Positions 33,474 to 41,547 of a DNA stretch of 50,824 bases are shown piece after piece. This stretch comes from Massilia sp. YIM B02763 (GTDB lineage Bacteria; Pseudomonadota; Gammaproteobacteria; Burkholderiales; Burkholderiaceae_D), in assembly GCF_030412015.1 (NCBI RefSeq), contig NZ_JASNRD010000026.1, positions 1 through 50,824 of the forward strand. Reading direction: 5' to 3'. The notes under the pieces were generated by a model that was not told where the DNA came from, searched no databases, and worked only from the letters and a program-made list of their open reading frames with translations. Within the stretch, counting starts at the first letter, position 1; each line of letters starts with the position of its first letter. A program made the position numbers and the translations under genes.

Positions 33474-33761
33474 ATGCACCGCATCGTCCTCGCCGTCCTC
33501 GGCATCGCCATCCTGTTCGTCCTGCTGTGCGGCCCGGCATGGTATGTCGCCCTGCGCCTGTGGCGGCGCGGCGACCTCGAGGCGTTCCGTCCCCTGCGCG
33601 CCGTGTGGGTGACGCAGGCGGTGCTGGCCTGCGGCCTGCTGTTCGGCGCCGATTCCCTCACGCTGGCCAATCCCGCCGCCTGGATGGTCGGCATCTTCGT
33701 CGGCGTCAGCCTGGGCGGGGCGGGGCTGTTCGGCGGCTGGCGCCTGTTACGGTTTCGCTAG
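33474..33761 (+). CDS. Small hydrophobic membrane protein
   Basis: A 95-residue protein with three likely membrane helices (about 4-28, 46-62 and 69-90), with a charged turn LRLWRRGDLEAFRPLRA between the first two. It has no recognised domain. Its end overlaps the convergent LysR gene by 15 bases. It has no obvious partner and may be a minor inner-membrane protein of unknown function. Confidence 0.6.
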   Translation: MHRIVLAVLGIAILFVLLCGPAWYVALRLWRRGDLEAFRPLRAVWVTQAVLACGLLFGADSLTLANPAAWMVGIFVGVSLGGAGLFGGWRLLRFR

Positions 33762-34664
33762 TCCGCGCAGGGCCGCATCCAGCACCGCGCGCACGCGCGG
33801 CGAGCGTTTTATGTCCTTGTGGTAGCCGGCCCAGACGGTGCGTCCCGGCGGCGCTTCTCCCAGGTCGAGCAGGGCCACGTTCGCCGTCGCATCGCCCACG
33901 CAGCGCGGCAGCACGGCGATGCCGGCGCCGGCCGCGCACAGCCTGGCCTGCACGTCGCGGCTGTTGGCGCGCAGGCCGATCGCGGCGGCGGGCAGGCGGC
34001 CCGTCAGCCAGGACACGTCGGCCAGCGTGCCGAAGCCCGTGTCCATCGTGATCAGGGTGTGGCCCTTGCCGCCGCCCTCACCATCACCATCGCCATCGCC
34101 ATCGCCATCGCCATCGCCATCGCCGCCGCGCGGCAGCCCGCAGCGCTCCAGGTAGGCATGGCTCGCGTAGGCGCCGAAGTCCAGCGCCACGGCGCGTACC
34201 TGCACCACGTCCGGTTCCTCGAATTCGCGGAAGCGAAAGCTCAGGTCGGCCTCGCGCCGGGCCAGGCTGACGAGGCGCGTTTCCGTGACCAGTTCGATCG
34301 CCAGGCAGGGATAGTCGATGCGCACGCCGGCCAGGATCGGCGCCAGCAGGTGGGCGCCGAACCATTCCGTCGTCGACACGCGCACCAGGCCCTCCAGTTC
34401 CGACTCGCCGGCCAGCTTGCGCTCGACGGCCGTCGCCTGTTCTTCCATCTGCTCGATGTTCGCCAGCACCGACTGGCCTTCGTTCGTGAGCACGTAGCCA
34501 TCCGCGGTGCGCTGGAACAGGGGACGCGCGAGCGCTTCTTCCAGCGTCTGCAGGCGCCGGCCCATCGTCGGCTGCGACAGGCCCAGGCGGCGCGCCGCCT
34601 CGCTCAGCGTGCCGTGGCGCGCGATGGCAAGGAAGACACGGTAATCGTTCCAATCAGCGTTCAT
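33747..34664 (-). CDS. LysR-family regulator with an Asp-Gly repeat
   Basis: A 305-residue LysR regulator. The HTH lies near 15-50 (IARHGTLSEAARRLGLSQPTMGRRL) and the effector domain follows. It is unusual in carrying a Gly-Asp repeat (seven Asp-Gly units, about residues 181-195) encoded by a hexanucleotide tandem repeat inside the effector domain, where typical homologues have a shorter loop. The gene is divergent to the MRJP-like gene across 95 bases, and likely controls it and the OpuAC-like gene. Confidence 0.87.
   Translation of the reverse strand: MNADWNDYRVFLAIARHGTLSEAARRLGLSQPTMGRRLQTLEEALARPLFQRTADGYVLTNEGQSVLANIEQMEEQATAVERKLAGESELEGLVRVSTTEWFGAHLLAPILAGVRIDYPCLAIELVTETRLVSLARREADLSFRFREFEEPDVVQVRAVALDFGAYASHAYLERCGLPRGGDGDGDGDGDGDGDGEGGGKGHTLITMDTGFGTLADVSWLTGRLPAAAIGLRANSRDVQARLCAAGAGIAVLPRCVGDATANVALLDLGEAPPGRTVWAGYHKDIKRSPRVRAVLDAALRGLAKP
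34081..34122. repeat. Hexanucleotide tandem repeat inside the LysR gene
   Basis: One CCATCA followed by six perfect CCATCG units. Each unit adds two codons (Asp-Gly on the coding strand), so changes in copy number keep the frame and alter only the loop length. It sits in the effector domain, not the DNA-binding domain. Confidence 0.9.
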
Positions 34665-34711
34665 TCAAAAGTGAATCCAGGTTATGCAAAATGGAGGCTT
34701 TTCATTCAAAA
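34660..34711. promoter_or_regulatory. Candidate LysR operator region between LysR and MRJP-like genes
   Basis: TTCATTCAAAA occurs twice in direct orientation (34660-34670 and 34701-34711), 41 bases apart or about four helical turns. The first copy extends into ATTCAAAAGTGAAT (34663-34676), a short dyad of T-N11-A type expected for a LysR box. It overlaps the LysR start codon, consistent with autoregulation. Confidence 0.5.
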
Positions 34712-34759
34712 AAGCATGGCGTAAGCTGATTCTATCGATCAATACCAGGAGCGTCCACC

Positions 34760-35842
34760 ATGTCCACACCTTCCATGCTCGCCACCGCCGCGCTGTCGGC
34801 TGCCGCCATCGCCGGCAGCGCCGCCGCGGCCCCCGTCCTCAAGGTCGAAGCGGCCAGCGACACGATGATCTGGAATGCCGTCGCCGTCGACGGCAAGCGC
34901 GTCTTCGTCGCCGGCCCGCGCTGGACCGGCTCGCAAGGCCCGGCCCTCGGCCTGGTCGGCAAGGACGGCAAGCCGGTGCCCTATCCGGACGCGGCCTGGA
35001 ACGGCTGGAAGGAAGGCGGCGACAACAGCCACGCCTTCGTCAACGTGAATGCGATCCACCTCGACGGCCGCGGCAGCCTGTGGGTCATCGACACCGGCTC
35101 GCCCCAGTTCGGCGGCGACCCGCTGCCGGGCGGCGCCAAGGCCGTGCAGATCGACTTGAAGACCAACCGCGTCGTGCGCACGGTTTCCTTCGGCCCCGAC
35201 GTGGCGCTGCCGGGCAGCTATGTCGACGACATCCGCTTCAACGGCCGCCATGCCTATCTCACCGATGCCGGCAAGCCGGGCCTGATCGTCGTCGACCTGG
35301 ACACCGGCAAGTCGCGCCGCGTGCTCGACAACCATCCGTCCGTGGTGGCGCCCAAGACCCGCCCGATCGACGTCGCCGGCACCATCGTGCGCGGCGCCGA
35401 CGGCGAGCCGCTGGCCGTGAACGTCGACCCGTTCGAGCTCAGCCCCGACCGCAAGACGCTGTATTACGGCCCGCTGACCGGCCCCTGGTCGCAGGTACCG
35501 ACCCAGCTGCTCGACGATCCGTCCACGGCCGCGACGCTGGCCACCGCCGTCAAGCCCTGGGCCGACCTGCCGCCGATCGGCGGCTCCGTGCTCGATGCGA
35601 AGGGCAACCTGTTCTATACCGAGCTGCGCACCAGCAGCCTGGTGAAGCGCGCGCCGGACGGCAAGGTCACGACCGTGCTGAGCGATCCGCGCCTGCACTG
35701 GGTCGATGCCCCCACCATCGCGAACGGCCGCATCTGGCTGCCCGTGCCCCAGATGGACCGCGTGCCCGTGTTCAACGGCGGCACCTCGAAGGTGCAGCAG
35801 CCCGTCACCCTGTACAGCATCGACATGAAGGAGATCAAGTAA
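34760..35842 (+). CDS. Major royal jelly protein (MRJP/yellow)-family protein, secreted
   Basis: A 360-residue protein with a cleavable-looking signal peptide (helix to about residue 23, ending AGSAAAA) so it should be exported to the periplasm. The mature part has the yellow/MRJP beta-propeller signatures, e.g. VFVAGPRWTGSQGPALG, NVNAIHLDGRGSLWVIDTG, GSYVDDIRFNGRHAYLTDAG, and NLFYTELRTSSLVKR. Bacterial members are often listed as L-dopachrome-tautomerase related, but activity is not proven here. A strong AGGAG precedes the ATG. It is divergent to LysR and coupled to the next gene. Confidence 0.87.
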   Translation: MSTPSMLATAALSAAAIAGSAAAAPVLKVEAASDTMIWNAVAVDGKRVFVAGPRWTGSQGPALGLVGKDGKPVPYPDAAWNGWKEGGDNSHAFVNVNAIHLDGRGSLWVIDTGSPQFGGDPLPGGAKAVQIDLKTNRVVRTVSFGPDVALPGSYVDDIRFNGRHAYLTDAGKPGLIVVDLDTGKSRRVLDNHPSVVAPKTRPIDVAGTIVRGADGEPLAVNVDPFELSPDRKTLYYGPLTGPWSQVPTQLLDDPSTAATLATAVKPWADLPPIGGSVLDAKGNLFYTELRTSSLVKRAPDGKVTTVLSDPRLHWVDAPTIANGRIWLPVPQMDRVPVFNGGTSKVQQPVTLYSIDMKEIK

Positions 35843-36636
35843 TGACTACCCGTACCGACCAGCCGATCCGCCTCGGCTACATCGACCTGTCCTTCCACCT
35901 GGCCAGCGCCGGCGTCGTGAAGGAAATCCTGGAGCGCCACGGCCACACGGTGGAACTGCGCGCGGCGCCGCACGAAGCCATGTTCCAGCTGCTGCACGCG
36001 AAGGAAGTGGACATCGTCTCGTCGGCCTGGCTGCCGGCCAGCCACGGCGGCTACCTGGCGCCGTCGCTCGACGAAGTGGAAAAACTGACGGTGCTGTACG
36101 AGCCGTACTGCCTGTGGGGCGTGCCCGACTACGTGCCGGCCGACGTGCTGGCCTCGGTCGACGACCTGAAGAAGCCTGAGGTGCTGGACAAGATGGACCG
36201 GGTCATCGACGGCATCAATCCCGGTGCCGGCATCAGCCGCTTCTCGACGGCGATGATCGACGCCTACGGCCTGCGCGAGTTCGGCTACCGCTTCGAGCCG
36301 GGCAGCGAGGCGACGGCGTTCGCCAAGTTCGAGCGCGCCGTCGCCGACAAGCGCTGGCTGGTGCTGCCGCTGTGGAGCCCGCAGTACCTGCACCACGACT
36401 ACCGCATCCGCTCCCTGGTCGAGCCGAAGGGCTTGCTGGGCGGCCAGGACCAGGCGACGCTGGTGGCGCGCAAGACGGTGCTGCCGAACATCGCGCCGGC
36501 CGCGCTGGAGGAACTGCGGGGACTGTACCTGGGGAACGACGTGGTCACGGACCTGGAACATGCGATCCGCGTGGAAGGATTGAGCGCGCAGGACGCGGCG
36601 CGGCGCTGGCTCGCGACCCAAGGCGCGACGGCCTGA
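35842..36636 (+). CDS. OpuAC-like glycine-betaine-type substrate-binding protein without signal peptide
   Basis: A 264-residue protein of the glycine betaine/choline ABC substrate-binding family (OpuAC, ProX-like): RLGYIDLSFHLASAGVVKEILERHGH and VDIVSSAWLPASHGGYL are typical, and aromatic residues in LVLPLWSPQYLH fit a quaternary-amine cage. No signal peptide precedes the fold, so a cytoplasmic form is predicted, unlike normal transporter subunits. Its start overlaps the MRJP stop (TAATG), indicating coupling. No permease or ATPase is nearby. It could be a sensor or sequestering protein. Confidence 0.85.
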   Translation: MTTRTDQPIRLGYIDLSFHLASAGVVKEILERHGHTVELRAAPHEAMFQLLHAKEVDIVSSAWLPASHGGYLAPSLDEVEKLTVLYEPYCLWGVPDYVPADVLASVDDLKKPEVLDKMDRVIDGINPGAGISRFSTAMIDAYGLREFGYRFEPGSEATAFAKFERAVADKRWLVLPLWSPQYLHHDYRIRSLVEPKGLLGGQDQATLVARKTVLPNIAPAALEELRGLYLGNDVVTDLEHAIRVEGLSAQDAARRWLATQGATA

Positions 36637-36647
36637 TACGCCATGGT

Positions 36648-36742
36648 GGGCATGTGATGCCCACCCCACGCCATGGATCCGTATGGTGGGCGCGCATGCA
36701 CGCCATACGTAGGGTGGGCACCACGTGCCCACCGCGTTGCCA
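36648..36742. repeat. REP-like palindromic intergenic repeats
   Basis: Two palindromic modules: GTGGGCATGTGATGCCCAC (about 36650-36668) and, later, AGGGTGGGCACCACGTGCCCACC (about 36713-36735). Both are related to GTGGGCACGTGGTGCCCA near 41456. Such dyads recur between genes in Massilia genomes and may act as terminators or be RAYT-linked REP elements. They fill the gap between the OpuAC-like gene and ubiK. Confidence 0.55.
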
Positions 36743-36751
36743 CCCCGCCGA

Positions 36752-37003
36752 TCAGATCTTGGTGGTCTCCGACGCCGCCAATTTCGCCTCCAGCGCCGCC
36801 ACGCGCGCTTCCAGCGCCTCGAGCTTGGCACGGGTCTTGGCCAGCACCTGGGCCTGGATGTCGAACTCCTCCCGCGTGACCAGGTCCAGCTTCGAGAAGC
36901 CCTGGGTCATCATGGCCTTGACGTTGCGTTCGATGTCCTTGGCCGGGGAATTCTCGATTGCCTGGTTGAGCTTGCCTTGCAAGTCGTTGAAGAAGTTATT
37001 CAT
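36752..37003 (-). CDS. ubiK: Ubiquinone biosynthesis accessory factor UbiK
   Basis: An 83-residue, mostly helical protein of the UbiK/YqiC (BMFP) family, which helps assemble the ubiquinone biosynthesis complex with UbiJ. FNDLQGKLNQAIENSPAKDI and the coiled-coil LEALEARVAALEAKLA at the end (about 60-76) are family features. It is a single gene facing the porin-glnK-amt unit. Confidence 0.88.
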   Translation of the reverse strand: MNNFFNDLQGKLNQAIENSPAKDIERNVKAMMTQGFSKLDLVTREEFDIQAQVLAKTRAKLEALEARVAALEAKLAASETTKI

Positions 37004-37029
37004 TTCACAGTGTTCCTGGTAATAGGCGC

Positions 37030-37046
37030 CGCACCACGATGGTGCG
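37030..37046. promoter_or_regulatory. NtrC-like enhancer site 1
   Basis: CGCACCACGATGGTGCG is a nearly perfect dyad of the NtrC type (13 of 17 bases as in TGCACCAAAATGGTGCA). It lies about 130 bases upstream of a sigma-54 promoter. Confidence 0.6.
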
Positions 37047-37066
37047 CATGATCCTGAAATAGTGCG

Positions 37067-37083
37067 TGCACCGCAATGGCGCA
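37067..37083. promoter_or_regulatory. NtrC-like enhancer site 2
   Basis: TGCACCGCAATGGCGCA matches the NtrC consensus TGCACCAAAATGGTGCA in 14 of 17 positions. It lies 37 bases from site 1, centre to centre, and about 95 bases upstream of the sigma-54 promoter. Confidence 0.65.
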
Positions 37084-37169
37084 GGCGTCAAGACAGGTAT
37101 TGCTTTTTTTTAACCCCATGTTGCGATGGAATACCCTGAAAACAAGGGGATATTCCTTGCACCGTGGGT

Positions 37170-37185
37170 TGGCACGCATCCTGCT
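37170..37185 (+). promoter_or_regulatory. Sigma-54 promoter of the porin-glnK-amt unit
   Basis: TGGCACGCATCCTGCT matches the -24/-12 consensus TGGCAC-N5-TTGC except for one base in the -12 box. With NtrC-like sites upstream it predicts expression under nitrogen limitation. About 140 bases separate it from the first gene. Confidence 0.75.
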
Positions 37186-37327
37186 AAAGCATACCTAAAA
37201 CATAAGAATCCCAACAAACTGTTGCGCACAAGGCGGCGGTTTCAGGCGCTTCCGATTTGACAGGATCGCGAACACGGATTGTAAACCGCATCACCAGCAC
37301 ATGACCAACAACTAGGGGAGAAGTCGT

Positions 37328-38080
37328 ATGACGCATGACGGCACGCATTACCGCAATACGTGGGCCCAGGTTGCATTACTGGCAGCGACCGTGTTCGCCA
37401 CCGAGATCGCAACCGCGCAGGAACAGCAACCGGAACACACGGTCACCTACAACGCCGCCATCAGCAGCGACTACCGCTACCGCGGCCTGTCGCAGTCGCG
37501 CCTGGACCCGGCCGTCTCCGGCGGGGCCGACTACACGCATAACCCGACCGGCCTGTACGTCGGCACCTGGCTATCCTCGATCAAGTGGACGAAGGACCTG
37601 GGCGGCGACGGCAACGTCGAGTGGGACATCTACGGCGGCAAGCGCGGCAACATCAGCGACGCCATCACCTATGACGTGGGCGGCCTCTACTATTTCTACC
37701 CGGACAACGGCCTGAAGCCGAATGCCAACACCTTCGAACTGTACGGCCAGCTCGGCTACGGCCCGGCCTACATCAAGTATTCGCATTCCCTGACCAATCT
37801 GTTCGGCACCGCCGACAGCAAGCAGAGCGGCTACCTCGACGTCGGCGCCAACATCGACGTCACCAACGGCTTCGTCGTGAACGTGCACGTCGGGCGCCAG
37901 CGCCTGCGCCACAACGGTTCGCTTTCCTACACTGACTACAAGATCGGCGTCACCAAGGACCTGGGCATCTGCTCGGTCGCCCTCGCATGGGTGAAAGCCG
38001 ACACCAGTGCCTACCTGAGTCCGTCGGCCGAGAACCTGGGCAAGTCCGCGGCCCTGCTCACTGTTTCAAAAACTTTCTGA
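37328..38080 (+). CDS. TorF-family putative outer-membrane porin
   Basis: A 250-residue protein with a signal peptide (about 1-30, ending ATAQ) and a beta-barrel-like body rich in alternating Tyr and Gly, ending in the typical C-terminal Phe (VSKTF). SSDYRYRGLSQSRLDPAVSGGADY is the TorF (TIGR02001) signature. Such proteins are often encoded just upstream of glnK-amtB in betaproteobacteria, where they likely admit nitrogen compounds through the outer membrane. It is first in the unit, 12 bases ahead of glnK, behind the sigma-54 promoter. Confidence 0.85.
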   Translation: MTHDGTHYRNTWAQVALLAATVFATEIATAQEQQPEHTVTYNAAISSDYRYRGLSQSRLDPAVSGGADYTHNPTGLYVGTWLSSIKWTKDLGGDGNVEWDIYGGKRGNISDAITYDVGGLYYFYPDNGLKPNANTFELYGQLGYGPAYIKYSHSLTNLFGTADSKQSGYLDVGANIDVTNGFVVNVHVGRQRLRHNGSLSYTDYKIGVTKDLGICSVALAWVKADTSAYLSPSAENLGKSAALLTVSKTF

Positions 38081-38092
38081 AGAGGCAATAGC

Positions 38093-38431
38093 ATGAAAAT
38101 GATCACCGCCATCATCAAACCCTTCAAGCTCGACGAGGTCCGCGAGGCCCTGTCGGAGATCAACGTGCAGGGCATCACGGTGACCGAAGTGAAGGGATTC
38201 GGCCGCCAGAAGGGCCACACCGAGCTGTATCGCGGTGCGGAATACGTGGTCGATTTCTTGCCGAAAACCAAGATTGAGGCGGCAGTCGACGATGCCATCG
38301 TCGACCAGGTGATCGATACGATTCAGAGCGCGGCACGCACCGGCAAAATCGGTGACGGCAAAATTTTCGTCTCCAATCTGGAGCAGGTAATCCGTATCCG
38401 TACCGGCGAAACCGGCAACGATGCGCTGTAA
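38093..38431 (+). CDS. glnK: Nitrogen regulatory protein P-II (GlnK)
   Basis: A 112-residue P-II signal protein with the T-loop tyrosine Y51 (ELYRGAEY), the site of uridylylation by GlnD, and the B-loop TGKIGDGKIFV and C-terminal VIRIRTGETG binding ATP/ADP and 2-oxoglutarate. Paired with amt, it should block the ammonium channel when nitrogen is in excess. It shares the operon with the porin and amt (nine bases to the next gene). Confidence 0.95.
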   Translation: MKMITAIIKPFKLDEVREALSEINVQGITVTEVKGFGRQKGHTELYRGAEYVVDFLPKTKIEAAVDDAIVDQVIDTIQSAARTGKIGDGKIFVSNLEQVIRIRTGETGNDAL

Positions 38432-38440
38432 GGGGAAACC

Positions 38441-39982
38441 ATGATCCGTACTATTACTAAATTGATCGCAGGCGTGTCCGTCGCCGTGGCGCTGGGCCTG
38501 TCGGGCCCGGTCCTCGCGCAGGATGCATCCACTTCCGTGGCCCCGGCCACCGCCACGGCCGACGCGCCCGCCGCGGCACCGGCCGCAGCACCGGTCGCAG
38601 CTGCACCCGCTGCCGCCGCGGCACCGGCCGCCGCCGAAGCGGCCCCGGCCGCACCGACGGCCCAGAAGGGCGACACCGCCTGGATGTTCGTCGCCACCCT
38701 GCTGGTGATCATGATGACGATCCCGGGCCTGGCCCTGTTCTACGGCGGCCTGGTGCGTTCGAAGAACATGCTGTCCGTGCTGATGCAGGTGTTCATGACG
38801 TTCGCCGTCATCATCGTCCTGTGGTGCATCTACGGCTACTCGCTCGCCTTCACGGAAAACAATGCCTTCATCGGCGGCCTCGACCGCGCCTTCCTGAAGG
38901 GCATCTGGGATCCGGTCAAGGGCAGCTTCGCCGCCGCCGCCACCTTCAGCAAGGGCGTCGTCATCCCCGAATTCATCTTCGTGGCCTTCCAGGGCACCTT
39001 CGCCGCCATCACCTGCGGCCTGATCGTCGGCGCCTTCGCCGAACGCGTGCGCTTCTCGGCCGTGCTGCTGTTCATGGTCCTGTGGTTCACCTTCGGCTAC
39101 CTGCCGGTCGCCCACATGGTCTGGTTCTGGACCGGTCCGGACGCCATCACGGCCGCTTCGCTGGCCACCGAAACCGCCAAGGGCGGCTGGCTGTGGCAGA
39201 AGGGCGCGCTGGATACCGCCGGCGGCACCGTGGTCCACATCAATGCCGCCGTCGCCGGCCTGGTCGGCGCGATCCTGATCGGCAAGCGCGTCGGCTACGG
39301 CCGCGAATCGATGGCCCCGCACTCGCTGACCATGACCATGATCGGCGCCTCGCTGCTGTGGGTGGGCTGGTTCGGCTTCAACGCCGGTTCGGCGCTGGAA
39401 GCGGGCGACATCGCCGCGCTGGCCTTCATCAACACCCTGCTGGCCACCGCCGCCGCCACCGTGTCGTGGGTCTTCGGCGAATGGATCACCAAGGGCAAGC
39501 CGTCGATGCTGGGCGGCGCCTCGGGCGCGGTGGCCGGGCTGGTCGCCATTACCCCGGCCTGCGGCTTCGTCGGTCCGATGGGCGCGCTGATCATCGGCCT
39601 GGTGGCCGGCCTGGTCTGCCTGTGGGGCGTGAACGGCCTGAAACGCCTGATCGGCGCAGACGACTCGCTCGACGTGTTCGGCGTGCACGGCGTGGGCGGC
39701 ATCCTGGGTGCGCTGCTGACCGGCGTGTTCGCCGCGCCGCAGCTGGGCGGCCAGGGCATCTTCGACTACACCACCAACAAGCTGTCGGCCGATCCGTACT
39801 CGATCGCCAGCCAGGTGCTGGTCCAGGCGGAAGCCGTCGGCACCACCATCGTCTGGTCGGCCGTCGTTGCCTTCATCGCCTACAAGATCGTCGACGTGGT
39901 CGTCGGCCTGCGCGTGCCGGAAGACCAGGAACGCGAAGGCCTGGACATCACCAGCCACGGCGAATCGGCGTATCACTCCTAA
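38441..39982 (+). CDS. amtB: Ammonium transporter AmtB
   Basis: A 513-residue channel with a signal peptide (ends about VLAQ, residue 27) and then an Ala/Pro-rich linker of about 40 residues before the first of eleven helices. Signatures include GLALFYGGLVRSKNML, TFGYLPVAHMVWFW (twin-His region) and DDSLDVFGVHGVGGILG (second His). It moves ammonium under nitrogen limitation and is gated by GlnK. The long linker after the signal is a feature of betaproteobacterial Amt proteins. A strong terminator follows. Confidence 0.95.
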   Translation: MIRTITKLIAGVSVAVALGLSGPVLAQDASTSVAPATATADAPAAAPAAAPVAAAPAAAAAPAAAEAAPAAPTAQKGDTAWMFVATLLVIMMTIPGLALFYGGLVRSKNMLSVLMQVFMTFAVIIVLWCIYGYSLAFTENNAFIGGLDRAFLKGIWDPVKGSFAAAATFSKGVVIPEFIFVAFQGTFAAITCGLIVGAFAERVRFSAVLLFMVLWFTFGYLPVAHMVWFWTGPDAITAASLATETAKGGWLWQKGALDTAGGTVVHINAAVAGLVGAILIGKRVGYGRESMAPHSLTMTMIGASLLWVGWFGFNAGSALEAGDIAALAFINTLLATAAATVSWVFGEWITKGKPSMLGGASGAVAGLVAITPACGFVGPMGALIIGLVAGLVCLWGVNGLKRLIGADDSLDVFGVHGVGGILGALLTGVFAAPQLGGQGIFDYTTNKLSADPYSIASQVLVQAEAVGTTIVWSAVVAFIAYKIVDVVVGLRVPEDQEREGLDITSHGESAYHS

Positions 39983-40013
39983 GTAATCTCCTGCGTCCAT
40001 CGGCGCTTCCAGG

Positions 40014-40044
40014 GCGCCCGGGATCCTTCCCGGGCGCTTTTTTT
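40014..40044 (+). terminator. Rho-independent terminator after amtB
   Basis: A perfect nine-base-pair GC stem (GCGCCCGGG with its complement) around a six-base loop, followed by seven T. It closes the nitrogen operon. Confidence 0.95.
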
Positions 40045-40139
40045 ATTGCTTGACGGGATCTGGGCTTTAAAATGCGCGCTGGCGCCCCAATGTGAGTCAA
40101 CCAAACCGCCAAAAATAAAGCCTGAAGGACGTCATCGTT

Positions 40140-41441
40140 ATGGTTCCCCATCTCGCCACCGCATTGTCCGGTCCGCTACTGGACCTGGAAAAGAAGATTC
40201 TCGAAGCCACGCCCGCCATCGAGCGCTGGTTCCGCCTCGAGTGGCAGGAGCATACGCCGCCGTTCTATTGCTCGGTGGACCTGCGCAATGCCGGCTACAA
40301 GCTGGCCCCGGTCGATACCAACCTGTTCCCGGGCGGTTTCAACAACCTGTCGACCGAGATGCTGCCGCTGACCGTGCAGGCCGCCATGGCCGCCATCGAC
40401 AAGTACTGTCCGGACGCGCGCAACCTGCTGCTGATCCCGGAAAGCCATACGCGCAACCCGTACTACCTGCAGAACGTGCAGCGCCTGATGCAGATCTTCC
40501 GCCAGACGGGCCTGCACGTGCGCCTGGGTTCGCTGTCGCCGGACGTCACCCAGCCGACCCCGCTGGCGCTGCCGGACGGGAACATGCTCGTCGTGGAGCC
40601 GCTCGTGCGCTCGGCCAATGGCCGCCGCGTGGGCCTGGCCGACTTCGATCCCTGCACGATCCTGCTGAACAATGATTTGTCGGCCGGCATCCCGTCCATC
40701 CTGGAAAACGTCCACGAACAGTCGCTGCTGCCGCCGCTGCACGCCGGCTGGGCGGTGCGCCGCAAGAGCAACCACTTCAAGGCCTTCGACGAAGTTGCCA
40801 AGAAATTCGGCAAGCTGATCGACATCGACCCCTGGCTGGTCAATCCGCTGCACAACAAGTGCGGCGAAGTGAACTTCCAGGAAGACACGGGCATGGAATG
40901 CCTGGCCGACAACGTGTCGGCGCTGCTGTCGAAGATCAAGAAGAAGTACAAGGAATACGGGATGAAGGACCAGAAACCCTTCGTCATCGTCAAGCCGGAT
41001 GCCGGCACCTACGGCATGGGCATCATGACCGTCAAGGATGCGAGCGAGGTCAAGGACCTGAACCGCAAGCAGCGCAACAAGATGTCGGTCATCAAGGATG
41101 GCGTGACCGTGACCGACGTCATGATCCAGGAAGGCGTCCCGACCTTCGAATCGATCAACGACGCGGTGGCGGAACCGGTCGTCTACATGATCGACCGCTA
41201 TGTCGTGGGCGGCTTCTACCGCGTGCACGCCGAGCGCGGCGTCGACCAGAATTTGAACGCGCCTGGCTCGCAATACGTGCCGCTGGCGTTCGCCCAGCAG
41301 CATGCGGTGCCGGACTTGAAGGCCAAGCCGGGTACGGCGGCGCCGAACCGCTTCTACGTGTACGGCGTGGTGGCGCGCCTGGCGCTGCTGGCGGCGTCGC
41401 TGGAGCTGGAACGTACGGATCCGGATCCGGAGATTTATTGA
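40140..41441 (+). CDS. gshA: Glutamate-cysteine ligase, proteobacterial iron-oxidiser type
   Basis: A 433-residue enzyme for the first step of glutathione synthesis (ATP, glutamate, cysteine to gamma-glutamylcysteine). It belongs to the distinct gshA family (TIGR02049) seen in betaproteobacteria rather than the E. coli type. VDTNLFPGGFNNLS, NLLLIPESHTRNPYY, and FVIVKPDAGTYGMGIM (ATP-grasp-like) are family segments. It is followed by a hairpin region and the methyltransferase on the other strand, then gshB, the next enzyme. Confidence 0.93.
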   Translation: MVPHLATALSGPLLDLEKKILEATPAIERWFRLEWQEHTPPFYCSVDLRNAGYKLAPVDTNLFPGGFNNLSTEMLPLTVQAAMAAIDKYCPDARNLLLIPESHTRNPYYLQNVQRLMQIFRQTGLHVRLGSLSPDVTQPTPLALPDGNMLVVEPLVRSANGRRVGLADFDPCTILLNNDLSAGIPSILENVHEQSLLPPLHAGWAVRRKSNHFKAFDEVAKKFGKLIDIDPWLVNPLHNKCGEVNFQEDTGMECLADNVSALLSKIKKKYKEYGMKDQKPFVIVKPDAGTYGMGIMTVKDASEVKDLNRKQRNKMSVIKDGVTVTDVMIQEGVPTFESINDAVAEPVVYMIDRYVVGGFYRVHAERGVDQNLNAPGSQYVPLAFAQQHAVPDLKAKPGTAAPNRFYVYGVVARLALLAASLELERTDPDPEIY

Positions 41442-41454
41442 TCGGGCTCTGTTG

Positions 41455-41546
41455 TGGTGGGCACGTGGTGCCCAGCCTTCGGCGTCGTGGTCGGTAGCGA
41501 CGGCGCTGCCGGCGTGTATCGCCGCGTGGACGGCGCAGCCGTCCAC
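41455..41546. repeat. REP-like palindromes between gshA and the methyltransferase
   Basis: GTGGGCACGTGGTGCCCA (about 41457-41474) and GTGGACGGC-GCA-GCCGTCCAC (41526-41546) are dyads; the second is followed by CCTACG, as at 36709 in the other orientation (CGTAGGGTGG). They lie between convergent genes and may end both transcripts, though no T run follows. Confidence 0.55.
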
Positions 41547-41547
41547 C

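Noticed and set aside
34081..34122. CRISPR or phase-variable on/off repeat
   Set aside because: Six-base units with no spacers; six is a multiple of three, so the frame is never broken.
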